64,000 nt of DNA from Microvirga sp. Mcv34 (GTDB taxonomy: Bacteria > Pseudomonadota > Alphaproteobacteria > Rhizobiales > Beijerinckiaceae), in assembly GCF_024519725.1 (NCBI RefSeq), contig NZ_JALJRK010000003.1, positions 124,001 through 188,000 of the forward strand, in the 5' to 3' direction. Positions 57,255 through 64,000 of this stretch are shown piece by piece (the first letter of the stretch is position 1; every line of letters begins with the position of its first letter). Under the pieces are notes generated by a model. That model made no database searches and was not told the origin of the DNA. It saw only the letters and a list, made by a program, of their open reading frames with translations. Position numbers and translations under genes: made by a program.

Positions 57255-57478
57255 CCTACTTCCCGCCCCGCAATCCGCCGACGGCCCGGAAACTGATCGA
57301 AGAGCTTCAGAAACTCGACCCTGAGACGCTCGTCTTCCTGCCAGGAATCGCCGGCGACGTCCGTCCGGTCCGGATCGGCGAGCGGATCCGCGTTCAATGG
57401 TCCGGCTTTTGGCGCCGGAACGAGAGGCGGCCGGAAGACGAGACGATCGCGGCCGTCCTCCTCCGCTCGCGGGATTGA
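57251..57478 (+). CDS. Hypothetical protein, 75 aa
   Basis: TTG start at 57251 overlapping the previous stop. Contains ARKLIEELQKLDPETLVFLP, similar to small phage proteins with a helical N-terminus and beta end. No family. Confidence 0.55.
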   Translation: MTYFPPRNPPTARKLIEELQKLDPETLVFLPGIAGDVRPVRIGERIRVQWSGFWRRNERRPEDETIAAVLLRSRD

Positions 57479-57481
57479 ACC

Positions 57482-57805
57482 ATGCCGATATCGAGAGAGA
57501 ACATGAAGCGATATCCGGGAGGCTCGATCCGGTCCCCGGAATGGCTTTCGATCCGGAGGGAGATCCTCGATCGCGCCGGGAATCGCTGCGAAAGATCGCC
57601 GGCCTTCCCGGACTGTCGCGCCGAAAACGGCCTCCCGCATCCCGACACCGGCTCGAAAGTCGTCCTTACGATCGCCCATGTGGACGACGACCGGCCGGAG
57701 AACGTCGATCGAGAGAACCTCCGCGCATGGTGCCAACGCTGCCACAATACGCACGACGCCCCGCGTCGCGCTCTCTCCCGACGGAAGGCGGCCGCTCATG
57801 AATAA
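57482..57805 (+). CDS. HNH endonuclease, 107 aa
   Basis: Classic small HNH: NRCERSPAFPDCRAENG, then LTIAHVDDDRPENVDRENLR and WCQRCHNTHDAPRR. A free-standing HNH nuclease between recombination and integrase genes. May assist DNA processing or be a mobile gene. Confidence 0.85.
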   Translation: MPISRENMKRYPGGSIRSPEWLSIRREILDRAGNRCERSPAFPDCRAENGLPHPDTGSKVVLTIAHVDDDRPENVDRENLRAWCQRCHNTHDAPRRALSRRKAAAHE

Positions 57806-58004
57806 CCCCAAAGAGACGGCCGACTCTCTTCCGCCCCTCGACCCGCTCCTCGTCGCCTTCGTCCGCGCTCTTGCAAGAGACCTCGCTCGCGCGGATCATG
57901 CCGCCGAGAATCTGACACGAGACACGACAAATGAATCCCCAAAAGAATCGAGCGGCGCTCTACGCCCGTTATTCGAGCGAGCTTCAGCAAGACCGTTCCG
58001 TTGA
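57798..58004 (+). CDS. Hypothetical protein overlapping the integrase start, 68 aa
   Basis: ATG 57798 overlaps the HNH stop by 8 bases and its 3' part overlaps the integrase gene by 74 bases. Helical (LVAFVRALARDLARADHAAE). Real expression is plausible because of the overlap chain. Could be an integrase accessory factor; function unknown. Confidence 0.45.
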   Translation: MNNPKETADSLPPLDPLLVAFVRALARDLARADHAAENLTRDTTNESPKESSGALRPLFERASARPFR

Positions 58005-59646
58005 GGATCAATTCGACCTCTCTCGGACCTATGCCGCGCGAGAAGGTCTCCAGATTGTCGCCGAGTTCGCGGATCGCGCCAAGTCCGGCGCCTCCTTCCT
58101 GGACCGGGACGGCCTAATCTCCCTCATGGCCGCCGCCAAAGAGCGCCGCTTCGACGTCCTGATCGTCGAGAGCCTGGACCGCCTGTCCCGCGATCAAGAG
58201 GATCTCGCCGGACTCTTCAAGCGTCTGAGCTTCTTCGAGGTTGAGATCCGGACCCTTAACGAAGGCGTCGCGACGCCGGTCCACGTTGGACTCCGCGGCC
58301 TCGTCGGACAGTTGTTCTTAACCGATCTGGGACAGAAGGTCCGCCGCGGACATATCGGCCGCGTGAAGGAAGGGAAGATCCCAGGACGGCCGCCTTATGG
58401 CTATAGATCCGTTCCCGGACGGCCCGGAGATCCGGAGATCGATCCCGAGACCTCGGAAGTCGTCCGCCGGATCTTCCGGGAATATGCCGCCGGCCGGACG
58501 CCTCGCCAGATCGCCGCCGGTCTGAGCGCGGACGGGATCCCGGCTCCTCGAGGCGGCCGATGGAACCCCTTCGGGATGATAAAGAGCGCCGGCGAAAATA
58601 CCCATCAAGGCGGGATGCTCCGGAACCGCGTCTATATCGGCGAACTGGAATGGAGCAAACAACGCCGCGTCCGGAACCCGGAGACCGGCAAGTCCCTGAC
58701 GCGAATCGCTCCGATCGCCGATCGCGTCATCGTCAAGGCGCCGAAATATCGAATCATCGATGACGAACTTTGGAACGCCGTCCAGGAGGTCGCGAAGAGC
58801 CGATCGACCGGCGTCGGAAAGGACCGGAGCTTTAAGGGCGGCTTCGATAGTTTCCTCGCTGGCCTCGTCTCCTGCGAGGTCTGCGGCTCCAATATGGTTG
58901 TCATGGAGCGTTGCAAGGTGACGAAGCGGCCGCGGATCTGCTGCGGCGAGGCGAAGCGGACTCAAGGCTGTAGCCACTCGAAGAGCTATGACGTCGGCCG
59001 GCTCGAACGGCTCGCGATCGACGGCGTCCTCGAGCGACTGAACGACACCCGTTATATGAGCGAGTTCGTCGAGGCTTATCGGGAGGCGAGGCAAACCGAG
59101 GAGAAGAAGGCGAGACAGGAGAAGGGATCCGTCTCGAAGCGCCTCTCGGAAGTCGAGGGAGCGATCCTCCGCCTCGTTAATGCCCTCGAGCGCGGATCGA
59201 TGCCGGAGGAGATGATCGTCCCCAGACTTCAGACCCTCGAAGCCGAGCGCGTCACCCTCGAGGAGAGGAAGCGGCGAGCCGAGGAAGTGACGAACGTCGT
59301 CACCCTGCATCCGAACGCCGTCGAGCGGTATCGGGAGGGAATCGCCGCTCTTTATGAACTCCTGAATAAGACGGAGATCTCCGTCGAAGCCCGTCTCGCC
59401 TTCCGGACCCTCGTCGCGGAGATCAAGGTCCGGCCGACCCGCAAGAGGATGCCTTACGAGATCGATCTCGCTTGGAACGCCTCTGCGCTCCTCGGCGTCG
59501 ACCTCTTCCCGGAGCAAAGGCCGGCGTCCCAGATCATCGCCGAGGCCGGCGTCTCCTCGCGTCTATATCCTGTTTCCGCACCCGACGAGAAACGCGAGGC
59601 GGTGGGGTACGGGCGAGCCGCGGTGCGGAAGGGCAGGCGGGGGTGA
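57931..59646 (+). CDS. int: Large serine integrase (571 aa in the lysogen, host-derived C-terminus)
   Basis: Resolvase domain with catalytic Ser15 (ALYARYSSE) and the active-site arginines in ESLDRLSRDQE; a recombinase domain (GHIGRVKEGKIPGRPPYGY), zinc ribbon (CEVCGSN ... CCGEAKR, about 315-345) and a coiled coil (about 380-460). Integrates the phage at the portal gene. The reading frame passes through attR: after Glu553 the last 18 residues (KREAVGYG...) are the host portal's end. In the circular phage the protein would end with 24 other residues, finishing RERRLAA. Confidence 0.95.
   Translation: MNPQKNRAALYARYSSELQQDRSVEDQFDLSRTYAAREGLQIVAEFADRAKSGASFLDRDGLISLMAAAKERRFDVLIVESLDRLSRDQEDLAGLFKRLSFFEVEIRTLNEGVATPVHVGLRGLVGQLFLTDLGQKVRRGHIGRVKEGKIPGRPPYGYRSVPGRPGDPEIDPETSEVVRRIFREYAAGRTPRQIAAGLSADGIPAPRGGRWNPFGMIKSAGENTHQGGMLRNRVYIGELEWSKQRRVRNPETGKSLTRIAPIADRVIVKAPKYRIIDDELWNAVQEVAKSRSTGVGKDRSFKGGFDSFLAGLVSCEVCGSNMVVMERCKVTKRPRICCGEAKRTQGCSHSKSYDVGRLERLAIDGVLERLNDTRYMSEFVEAYREARQTEEKKARQEKGSVSKRLSEVEGAILRLVNALERGSMPEEMIVPRLQTLEAERVTLEERKRRAEEVTNVVTLHPNAVERYREGIAALYELLNKTEISVEARLAFRTLVAEIKVRPTRKRMPYEIDLAWNASALLGVDLFPEQRPASQIIAEAGVSSRLYPVSAPDEKREAVGYGRAAVRKGRRG
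59583..59591 (+). other. attR: attR core
   Basis: cgacgagaa identical to 116-124, in the same codon phase. It lies inside the integrase reading frame. The crossover dinucleotide must be within the core. Confidence 0.85.
59583..59646 (+). pseudogene. 3' end of the host portal gene, separated by the prophage
   Basis: The residues DEKREAVGYG and the rest up to TGA 59646 continue the portal from position 122. Joining positions 1-124 to 59592-59646 gives one open frame. In the lysogen this segment is read only as the C-terminus of the integrase. Confidence 0.85.
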
Positions 59647-60002
59647 GGGCGCTCGGCTTTATCCCGAGCGCGACGTCTTCACCGGGCTTGTCCCGATGAT
59701 CCCGAACGCTCGAAGCGCCATCAGCGTCATTCCCGGCCGGAGATGGCGAAGCCATCGGGGGGAACGGAAGCCACCTGCCCGCTGAGCGGCATGGATCCCT
59801 TTCCCGCGCTGCGTGCACCGGGATGACAGAGGAGTGCTCCACAGCATCAGGATGGCCGGCGCGAGGCTGGTGATGCCATCCGAGAACAGGGCTTGGAACA
59901 CCGCTCGAGAGGCAACACGCAACCGTGCCCACCGAAACCTGGATCACCCCACACACCCCACGCGCACTCACCCTCAACGGAGTTCTTGTGCAGGAACAAA
60001 TC
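59647..60002. other. Host intergenic region with repeat-like sequence
   Basis: 356 bases without a gene. Contains accgggcttgtcccgatga (59682-59700), cattcccggccggagatgg and a later gtgcaccgggatgacag: a set of dispersed intergenic repeat units common in high-GC alphaproteobacteria. A ribosome-site-like agga precedes the next gene. Confidence 0.45.
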
Positions 60003-60203
60003 ATGAACACATTCGACCAGATCACCGAGGCCGTCATCCGGCGCGGGGATCTTGCCCACCTTGCCCTGTTCGTCTGGGCGAGCGGGGCGTCCGCTTTGCT
60101 TGCCATGACATTGCGCGATCTGTTCGCGGCCAACCGCCGGTTCGACGCGTTCGTGCGCGAGCTGTCCCTCTTCAACCGCCGCCATTCGGGAGACCCTTCA
60201 TGA
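60003..60203 (+). CDS. Small membrane protein between GTA portal and protease, 66 aa
   Basis: ATG 60003 behind caggaac. One hydrophobic helix (LALFVWASGASALLAMTLRD) and a basic C-terminal part (FNRRHSGDPS). A small membrane protein in this position is found in GTA clusters (between orfg3 and orfg4). Overlaps the next gene by four bases. Confidence 0.6.
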   Translation: MNTFDQITEAVIRRGDLAHLALFVWASGASALLAMTLRDLFAANRRFDAFVRELSLFNRRHSGDPS

Positions 60204-60349
60204 CACGTTCCATCACCCGGCCGTCGCGCAAGCCGAAGGCCGCGCGGGACGGGCAGGGCCGCGCCACCCTCGTGTTCCGCGATTTCGTGCGCCAGCTCGA
60301 AAAGCTCGACGTCAAGCCTCCGAAGACGATCCGCGGAGCCGTGCGATGA
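60200..60349 (+). CDS. Small basic protein, 49 aa
   Basis: ATG 60200 to TGA 60349. Basic, ending KPPKTIRGAVR; overlaps the protease start by four bases (ATGA), so it is part of the same operon. Small ORFs of this type precede the GTA protease gene. No family recognised. Confidence 0.5.
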   Translation: MTRSITRPSRKPKAARDGQGRATLVFRDFVRQLEKLDVKPPKTIRGAVR

Positions 60350-60882
60350 AGTCCGGCCTGCCCATCATCCAGGAGCGCAAGTTCCTGCCCGAGTCCCTGA
60401 ACGCGGTCGATGTCGACGGCGTGTTCGAGGGCTACGCCAGCCTGTTCGGCACGGCCGATCTCGGCAAGGACGTGGTGATGCCGGGAGCGTTCGCGGACTC
60501 CTTACGCAAGCGCGGCGCGCGCGACGTACGGCTGCTCTGGCAGCACGATCCCGGCCAGCCAATCGGGCGCTGGCTCGTGATCGAGGAGGACCGACGCGGC
60601 CTGCGCGTGCGCGGCAAGCTCAACCTGGCTGTGGAGCGCGCGCGGGAGATCCATGCGCTCATGCGCGAGGGCGCCGTCGACGGGCTCTCCATCGGCTTTC
60701 GCGTCGAGCGCGCCCGCGCCGAGCGGCCCACCGGCCTGCGTCGTCTGGAGAAGCTCGACCTGTGGGAGATCTCCATCGTGACCTTCCCGATGCTGCCCGC
60801 CGCGCGGGTCGAGACCGTGAAGCACACGGCACCCAAGCTCGCCGCGAGCATCCGCAGGGCCACGGTGCGATTATTGTCCTGA
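60346..60882 (+). CDS. HK97-type prohead protease (GTA g4-like), 178 aa
   Basis: Opens with the pattern FEGYASLFGTADLGKDVVMP; catalytic His67 (LLWQHDPGQPIG) and Ser115 (VDGLSIGFRV) are present, as is the following helical part (RLEKLDLWEISIVTFPM). Processes the capsid protein. It belongs to the host GTA-like locus. Confidence 0.9.
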   Translation: MKSGLPIIQERKFLPESLNAVDVDGVFEGYASLFGTADLGKDVVMPGAFADSLRKRGARDVRLLWQHDPGQPIGRWLVIEEDRRGLRVRGKLNLAVERAREIHALMREGAVDGLSIGFRVERARAERPTGLRRLEKLDLWEISIVTFPMLPAARVETVKHTAPKLAASIRRATVRLLS

Positions 60883-60990
60883 ACCTTGTCCGTAGGAGCG
60901 CGTTAGAAGATCGCCCGCACGTGCGCGGACGCGGCGGGCCCTTTCCCGAACAGAAAGGCGTCCCGGCTCCGCGCCTGTTGGGAGATTTTC

Positions 60991-61194
60991 ATGAAGAAGC
61001 TCGCTTTCGTCGCTCTCCTCGGCCTTGCGGCAGCGGCCTGCACCACCACGGAAGAGCGAGTCGGCGGCGCAGCCGTCGGCGCCGGCGTCGGTGCTGTGGC
61101 CGGTCCCGTCGGCGCGGTGGCCGGTGGTGCGGTCGGCGCGGTGACCGGTCCGACCGTCGCCCGCTCGGCGCGCCGCACCGCGCGCAAGATGTAA
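60991..61194 (+). CDS. Small glycine-zipper lipoprotein, 67 aa
   Basis: Signal peptide with a lipobox-like cysteine (LLGLAAAACTTT), then Gly/Ala/Val repeats (VGAGVGAVAGPVGAVAGGAV) of a glycine-zipper membrane domain. A strong ribosome site precedes ATG 60991. Not a usual GTA gene; inserted between protease and capsid genes. Confidence 0.75.
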   Translation: MKKLAFVALLGLAAAACTTTEERVGGAAVGAGVGAVAGPVGAVAGGAVGAVTGPTVARSARRTARKM

Positions 61195-61220
61195 GCCTTT
61201 CCCTCACGGGAAATTCACGG

Positions 61221-61245
61221 GCCCGCCTCCAGGCGGGCCTTTTTC
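61221..61245 (+). terminator. Intrinsic terminator after the lipoprotein gene
   Basis: Stem GCCCGCC / GGCGGGC with a four-base loop and CCTTTTTC tail. It separates the lipoprotein gene from the capsid gene, so the latter needs another promoter or read-through. Confidence 0.9.
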
Positions 61246-61274
61246 ATTGAAGCATTCAAAACCGATTGATTGAT

Positions 61275-62513
61275 ATGATCCCAGTTGTAGACACCAAATC
61301 CGTTTCCGACGATGTCGCCTCGGCCTTCGAGGATTTCGCCCGCGCCTTCGAGGCGTTCAAGGAGACTAACGACACACGCCTGTCCGAGATCGAGACGCGG
61401 CTTTCGAGCGACGTGGTGACGGACGAGAAGCTCACGCGCATCGACACCGCCCTCGACGATGCCAAACGCCGCATCGACCGTCTTTCCCTCGACCGGTCGC
61501 GCCCGCCGCTCGGCGGCGCCCGGGACACGGCGCGCGATCCGGTCCAGGCCGAGCACAAGGCTGCGTTCCATTCCTATGTCCGAAGCGGCGAGGCCTCGGG
61601 CCTGAAACGCCTCGAGGAAAAGGCCCTGTCCGCCGGGTCCGGGCCCGATGGTGGCTATCTCGTGCCCGACACGGTCGAGGCCGAGGTTCTGCGCCGTCTC
61701 TCGGCCGTCTCGCCGATCCGAGCCATCTCGTCGGTGCGGGTGATTTCCGGCGGCCAGTACAAGCGCGCGTTCTCGGTCACCGGCCCGGCGACGGGCTGGG
61801 TGGGCGAAACGGCAGCCCGGCCCCAGACCGCGAGCCCGACGCTCTCCGAGATGAGCTTCCCGGCCATGGAGCTCTATGCCATGCCGGCGGCCACCCAGAC
61901 CCTTCTCGACGACGCGGTGGTGGATATCGATCGCTGGATCGCCGAGGAAGTCGAGGCGGCCTTCGCCGAGCAGGAAAGCACCGCCTTCGTGACCGGCGAC
62001 GGCGTCAACAAGCCAAAAGGCTTCCTCTCCGCCGATACGGTCGAGGAAGAGGTCTGGGAATGGGGCAAGCTCGGCACGGTGCGCACGGGCGGGGCGAGCT
62101 TCCCGGCGGACAATCCGTCCGACGTGCTGGTGGACCTGATCTACGCCCTCAAGGCCGGCTACCGCCAGAACGCCTCCTTCGTCATGAACCGCAAGACGCA
62201 AAGCGCAATCCGCCGCTTCAAGGACGATAACGGCCAGTATCTCTGGGCGCCGCCTGCGAGCATCGGCCAGGCCGCGACCCTGATGGGCTTTCCCGTCGTC
62301 GAGGCCGAGGACATGCCGGACATCGCGGCAAACACCTGCGCGGTCGCCTTCGGGGATTTCAAGCGCGGCTATCTCATCGTCGACCGGGCGGGCATGCGCG
62401 TGCTGCGCGATCCGTATTCCGCCAAGCCCTACGTGCTGTTCTACACGACGAAACGCGTGGGCGGCGGCGTGCAGGATTACGCGGCGATCAAGCTGCTGAA
62501 GTTCGCCGCTTGA
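61275..62513 (+). CDS. HK97-type major capsid protein (GTA g5-like), 412 aa
   Basis: N-terminal coiled-coil scaffold region (1-100; FARAFEAFKETNDTRLSEIE), then the HK97 fold beginning LSAGSGPDGGYLVPDTVEAE. The YLWAPPASIGQAATLMGFPV block is typical of GTA g5 capsids. ATG 61275; an upstream TTG at 61266 is possible. Confidence 0.93.
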   Translation: MIPVVDTKSVSDDVASAFEDFARAFEAFKETNDTRLSEIETRLSSDVVTDEKLTRIDTALDDAKRRIDRLSLDRSRPPLGGARDTARDPVQAEHKAAFHSYVRSGEASGLKRLEEKALSAGSGPDGGYLVPDTVEAEVLRRLSAVSPIRAISSVRVISGGQYKRAFSVTGPATGWVGETAARPQTASPTLSEMSFPAMELYAMPAATQTLLDDAVVDIDRWIAEEVEAAFAEQESTAFVTGDGVNKPKGFLSADTVEEEVWEWGKLGTVRTGGASFPADNPSDVLVDLIYALKAGYRQNASFVMNRKTQSAIRRFKDDNGQYLWAPPASIGQAATLMGFPVVEAEDMPDIAANTCAVAFGDFKRGYLIVDRAGMRVLRDPYSAKPYVLFYTTKRVGGGVQDYAAIKLLKFAA

Positions 62514-62549
62514 GAGGCACGCCCATAGACGGGTCCATGCTCCTACGTC

Positions 62550-62632
62550 ATCACCGGCCTTGTGCCGGTGATCTCGATGGTATCCGGCTCGGCATTTGAC
62601 GGAAGCGGGATGGCCGGCCTTGTGCCGGCCAT
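62550..62632. repeat. Two REP-like hairpins
   Basis: Inverted repeats at 62550-62572 (arms atcaccgg / ccggtgat) and 62610-62632 (arms atggccgg / ccggccat), each with the middle ccttgtg. Typical dispersed palindromes of the host chromosome. The position after the capsid gene suggests they end that transcript. Confidence 0.7.
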
Positions 62633-62677
62633 GACGTCAGAGGCTGTGGGGGGCGACAGAGCCGGACGAGGACGCCC

Positions 62678-63475
62678 CTAGTTCCCCGTCCAGGTGCTGT
62701 TCATCGTCCCGAGAAGGCGCATGTTCGACGAGATCCAGCCGATATGCTCGACCACCGGGGTCACGGCCGTGAGGCCGCCGCAGGCGCTCCGTTCCCGGCT
62801 GCGCAGGGGGCCGCTCGACCAGCTCGTGATGCCGTAGAGCAGGTAGCCCGAGCGGGTGGCGGCCAGGATCGGACCGCCGGAATCGCCCCGGCAGGCGCCG
62901 GCACCGGTCGTTTCGGCCAGCCGGCTGCGGTCGGCGACGATCAGGACGCGATTGGCCACCTCGATGGGGCCGAGCGACACCAGGTTCGTCTGGCGCAGGG
63001 TCCGGGCCGTGCGCTTCGCCCGCTCGGACAGAACGCCGAAGCCCGCAATCGTGACGCCGTCGCCCACATCGATCCGGCCCGCCTGGGACGGGTCGAGGGG
63101 CAGGAAGTCGGGGCCGAGCGGACGGTCGAGCTTGACGAGGGCGAGGTCGATTCCGGGTTGCGTTCGCGGCGTCGTGCCGGGCACGAAACTCGGGTGAACC
63201 GTCAGCGCGGCGACGTTGAACCGCTGCTGCTTGAAGGCGCGGTTGAGCGCCGTCACCCGGTAGGCGGCCCGGTCCGTCATGCAATGGGCCGCAGTGAGCA
63301 CGAGGTCCGACCCGACGACGACGCCGGAGCAGAGTTCACCGGTGGAGCTCTCAATCGACACGACAGAGCGGCGCAGTCCATCCGGATCGCGCGAGGGCGC
63401 GCCTTGCAGGACGGCCCAGGCCGGCGTGGCGACGAGGGCGAAGACGGCAAGGGCAAGGGTTGGCAATGCGCGCAT
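62678..63475 (-). CDS. Secreted trypsin-like serine protease, 265 aa
   Basis: Signal peptide (ALAVFALVATPAWA), catalytic His in LTAAHCMTD, Asp in GIDLALVKLD and Ser in CRGDSGGPIL: a complete triad of family S1. Cys pairs around His and Ser. Lies after the GTA capsid on the opposite strand, where a complete cluster would continue with g6. Confidence 0.92.
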   Translation of the reverse strand: MRALPTLALAVFALVATPAWAVLQGAPSRDPDGLRRSVVSIESSTGELCSGVVVGSDLVLTAAHCMTDRAAYRVTALNRAFKQQRFNVAALTVHPSFVPGTTPRTQPGIDLALVKLDRPLGPDFLPLDPSQAGRIDVGDGVTIAGFGVLSERAKRTARTLRQTNLVSLGPIEVANRVLIVADRSRLAETTGAGACRGDSGGPILAATRSGYLLYGITSWSSGPLRSRERSACGGLTAVTPVVEHIGWISSNMRLLGTMNSTWTGN

Positions 63476-63556
63476 GGAATCATGATGCCGTGTGGGAGAA
63501 GGATTTTTTAAGGCAAGATCCTGGCTGTCAGGATAGTTCCTTTCGTAAGGGAAAAT

Positions 63557-64000
63557 CTAGTTCTCATTCCAGAGTGCCGTGCGATTCCAGCCCCTCAGGA
63601 TCCTGTCGATCCACTCGCGTTGCGGGCCGAGGAGGATGCCCTGCGTCACGCCTCCGCAGCCGCGCCCTTTGGCCGGCGATGACCAGCTCGTGATCGCCGC
63701 GACGGAGGTGCCGGAGGCCATCGGACCGCCGGAATCGCCCTGGCAGGCGCCAGCCGTGCCGGAGCCATCCGCCCACAGCAGGACACGGCTCGGCCCATAG
63801 GGCTCGACGGCGGTCAGGGCGGCGGTGCGGAAGGTGCCGGAGCTCTTGGCCTCGCCCTCGCGGGCCAGGCCGTAGCCGCCGACCGTCACGGGGCTGCTTT
63901 TCGCGACGGCTCCCGCCGAGAGCGTCGCCCGCTCGAACCGCGCAGGCAGGGCCTCGGGGATCCGCACCAGGGCAAGATCGATGGAGCGCTGCCGGGTCTC
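63557..64000 (-). CDS. Trypsin-like serine protease, C-terminal part (5' end outside window)
   Basis: Open from the window edge to 63557. Contains SIDLALVRIPEAL (Asp region) and CQGDSGGPMA (Ser region). A second S1 protease on the same strand as the first but clearly divergent. The His region is beyond the window. Confidence 0.85.
   Translation of the reverse strand, partial: ETRQRSIDLALVRIPEALPARFERATLSAGAVAKSSPVTVGGYGLAREGEAKSSGTFRTAALTAVEPYGPSRVLLWADGSGTAGACQGDSGGPMASGTSVAAITSWSSPAKGRGCGGVTQGILLGPQREWIDRILRGWNRTALWNEN

Larger units (their letters stand above)
116..59591. mobile_element. Complete-looking prophage of about 59.5 kb (lambda-like head, P2-like contractile tail, serine integrase)
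   Basis: The element is bounded by the 9-bp core cgacgagaa at 116-124 and 59583-59591. It carries lysis, tail, baseplate, head, packaging, replication, regulation and integration genes, with no obvious break in an essential one. Late genes read leftward; the left cargo operon and the right recombination/integration operon read rightward. Removing the element restores an intact portal reading frame in the host, which fixes the borders. It is likely a functional myovirus-type prophage; inducibility cannot be judged from sequence. Confidence 0.9.

Noticed and set aside
1..59591. Apparent excess of GATC in the phage
   Set aside because: Probably follows from frequent ATC isoleucine codons after G-ending codons; without counts it is not evidence of selection.
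59647..60002. Possible gene in the host segment after attR
   Set aside because: Open frames here have no ribosome site and coincide with dispersed intergenic repeat sequence.
1..64000. tRNA genes, CRISPR arrays, insertion sequences
   Set aside because: No cloverleaf with conserved T-arm, no regularly spaced repeats and no transposase frames were seen on reading; the integrase target is a protein gene rather than a tRNA.

Overview
The window is almost entirely one integrated temperate bacteriophage of about 59.5 kb (positions 116-59591), sitting in high-GC alphaproteobacterial DNA. The host flanks are short: 115 bases on the left and about 4.4 kb on the right. They carry an HK97-type portal end, a prohead protease and a major capsid gene in the order typical of the gene transfer agent (GTA) clusters of Rhodobacterales and Hyphomicrobiales. 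With the high GC and the REP-like intergenic hairpins this suggests a Hyphomicrobiales host (Methylobacteriaceae- or Bosea-like). The genus is inference.

The phage has entered the 3' end of the host portal gene through a large serine integrase. A 9-bp core (cgacgagaa) is present at 116-124 and at 59583-59591. Joining the two flanks at the core restores an uninterrupted portal C-terminus. The phage half of the site is the 3' end of the integrase gene itself, in the same reading frame as the portal. Integration therefore swaps C-termini: the integrase receives the last 18 residues of the portal, and the portal receives a 24-residue phage tail ending in LAA, which looks like an ssrA/ClpXP degradation tag. 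This is the most unusual feature of the window.

Layout of the prophage. (1) 199-2872, rightward: a cargo-like operon of small genes (two multi-pass membrane proteins, one HTH protein) behind a promoter with embedded operators. (2) 2966-29676, leftward late genes: lysis proteins, then a P2-like contractile tail and baseplate (D, X, U, tape measure, chaperone, tube, sheath, fibres, I, J, W, V), then a lambda-like head (connector, capsid E, decoration D, S49 protease with nested scaffold, joining protein, portal, terminase large subunit). GIY-YIG and HNH/AP2 homing endonucleases interrupt it. (3) 29758-31014: a segment of lower GC with five short genes inserted between the terminase subunits. 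(4) 31068-43278: small terminase, a candidate cos region, an HNH nuclease and a long run of translationally coupled small genes, including SLOG, HD, MazG-like, DUF1643 and GpZ-like proteins. (5) 43317-51587, leftward: replication and control genes (DUF1376-type initiator, DnaB helicase, MT-A70 methylase, RuvC-like nuclease, XRE regulator). (6) 51588-51770: a divergent switch region with palindromes. (7) 51771-59646, rightward: winged helix, DnaQ-like exonuclease, a possible recombination pair, HNH, integrase.

Three short sequences recur and are probably regulatory: GACACGAC at or just before start codons, a 15-bp operator CGGACATTTTGTCCG inside promoters, and a scattered CCGAAWTTCGG palindrome mostly in gene junctions. 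I saw no tRNA, rRNA, CRISPR array or insertion sequence.
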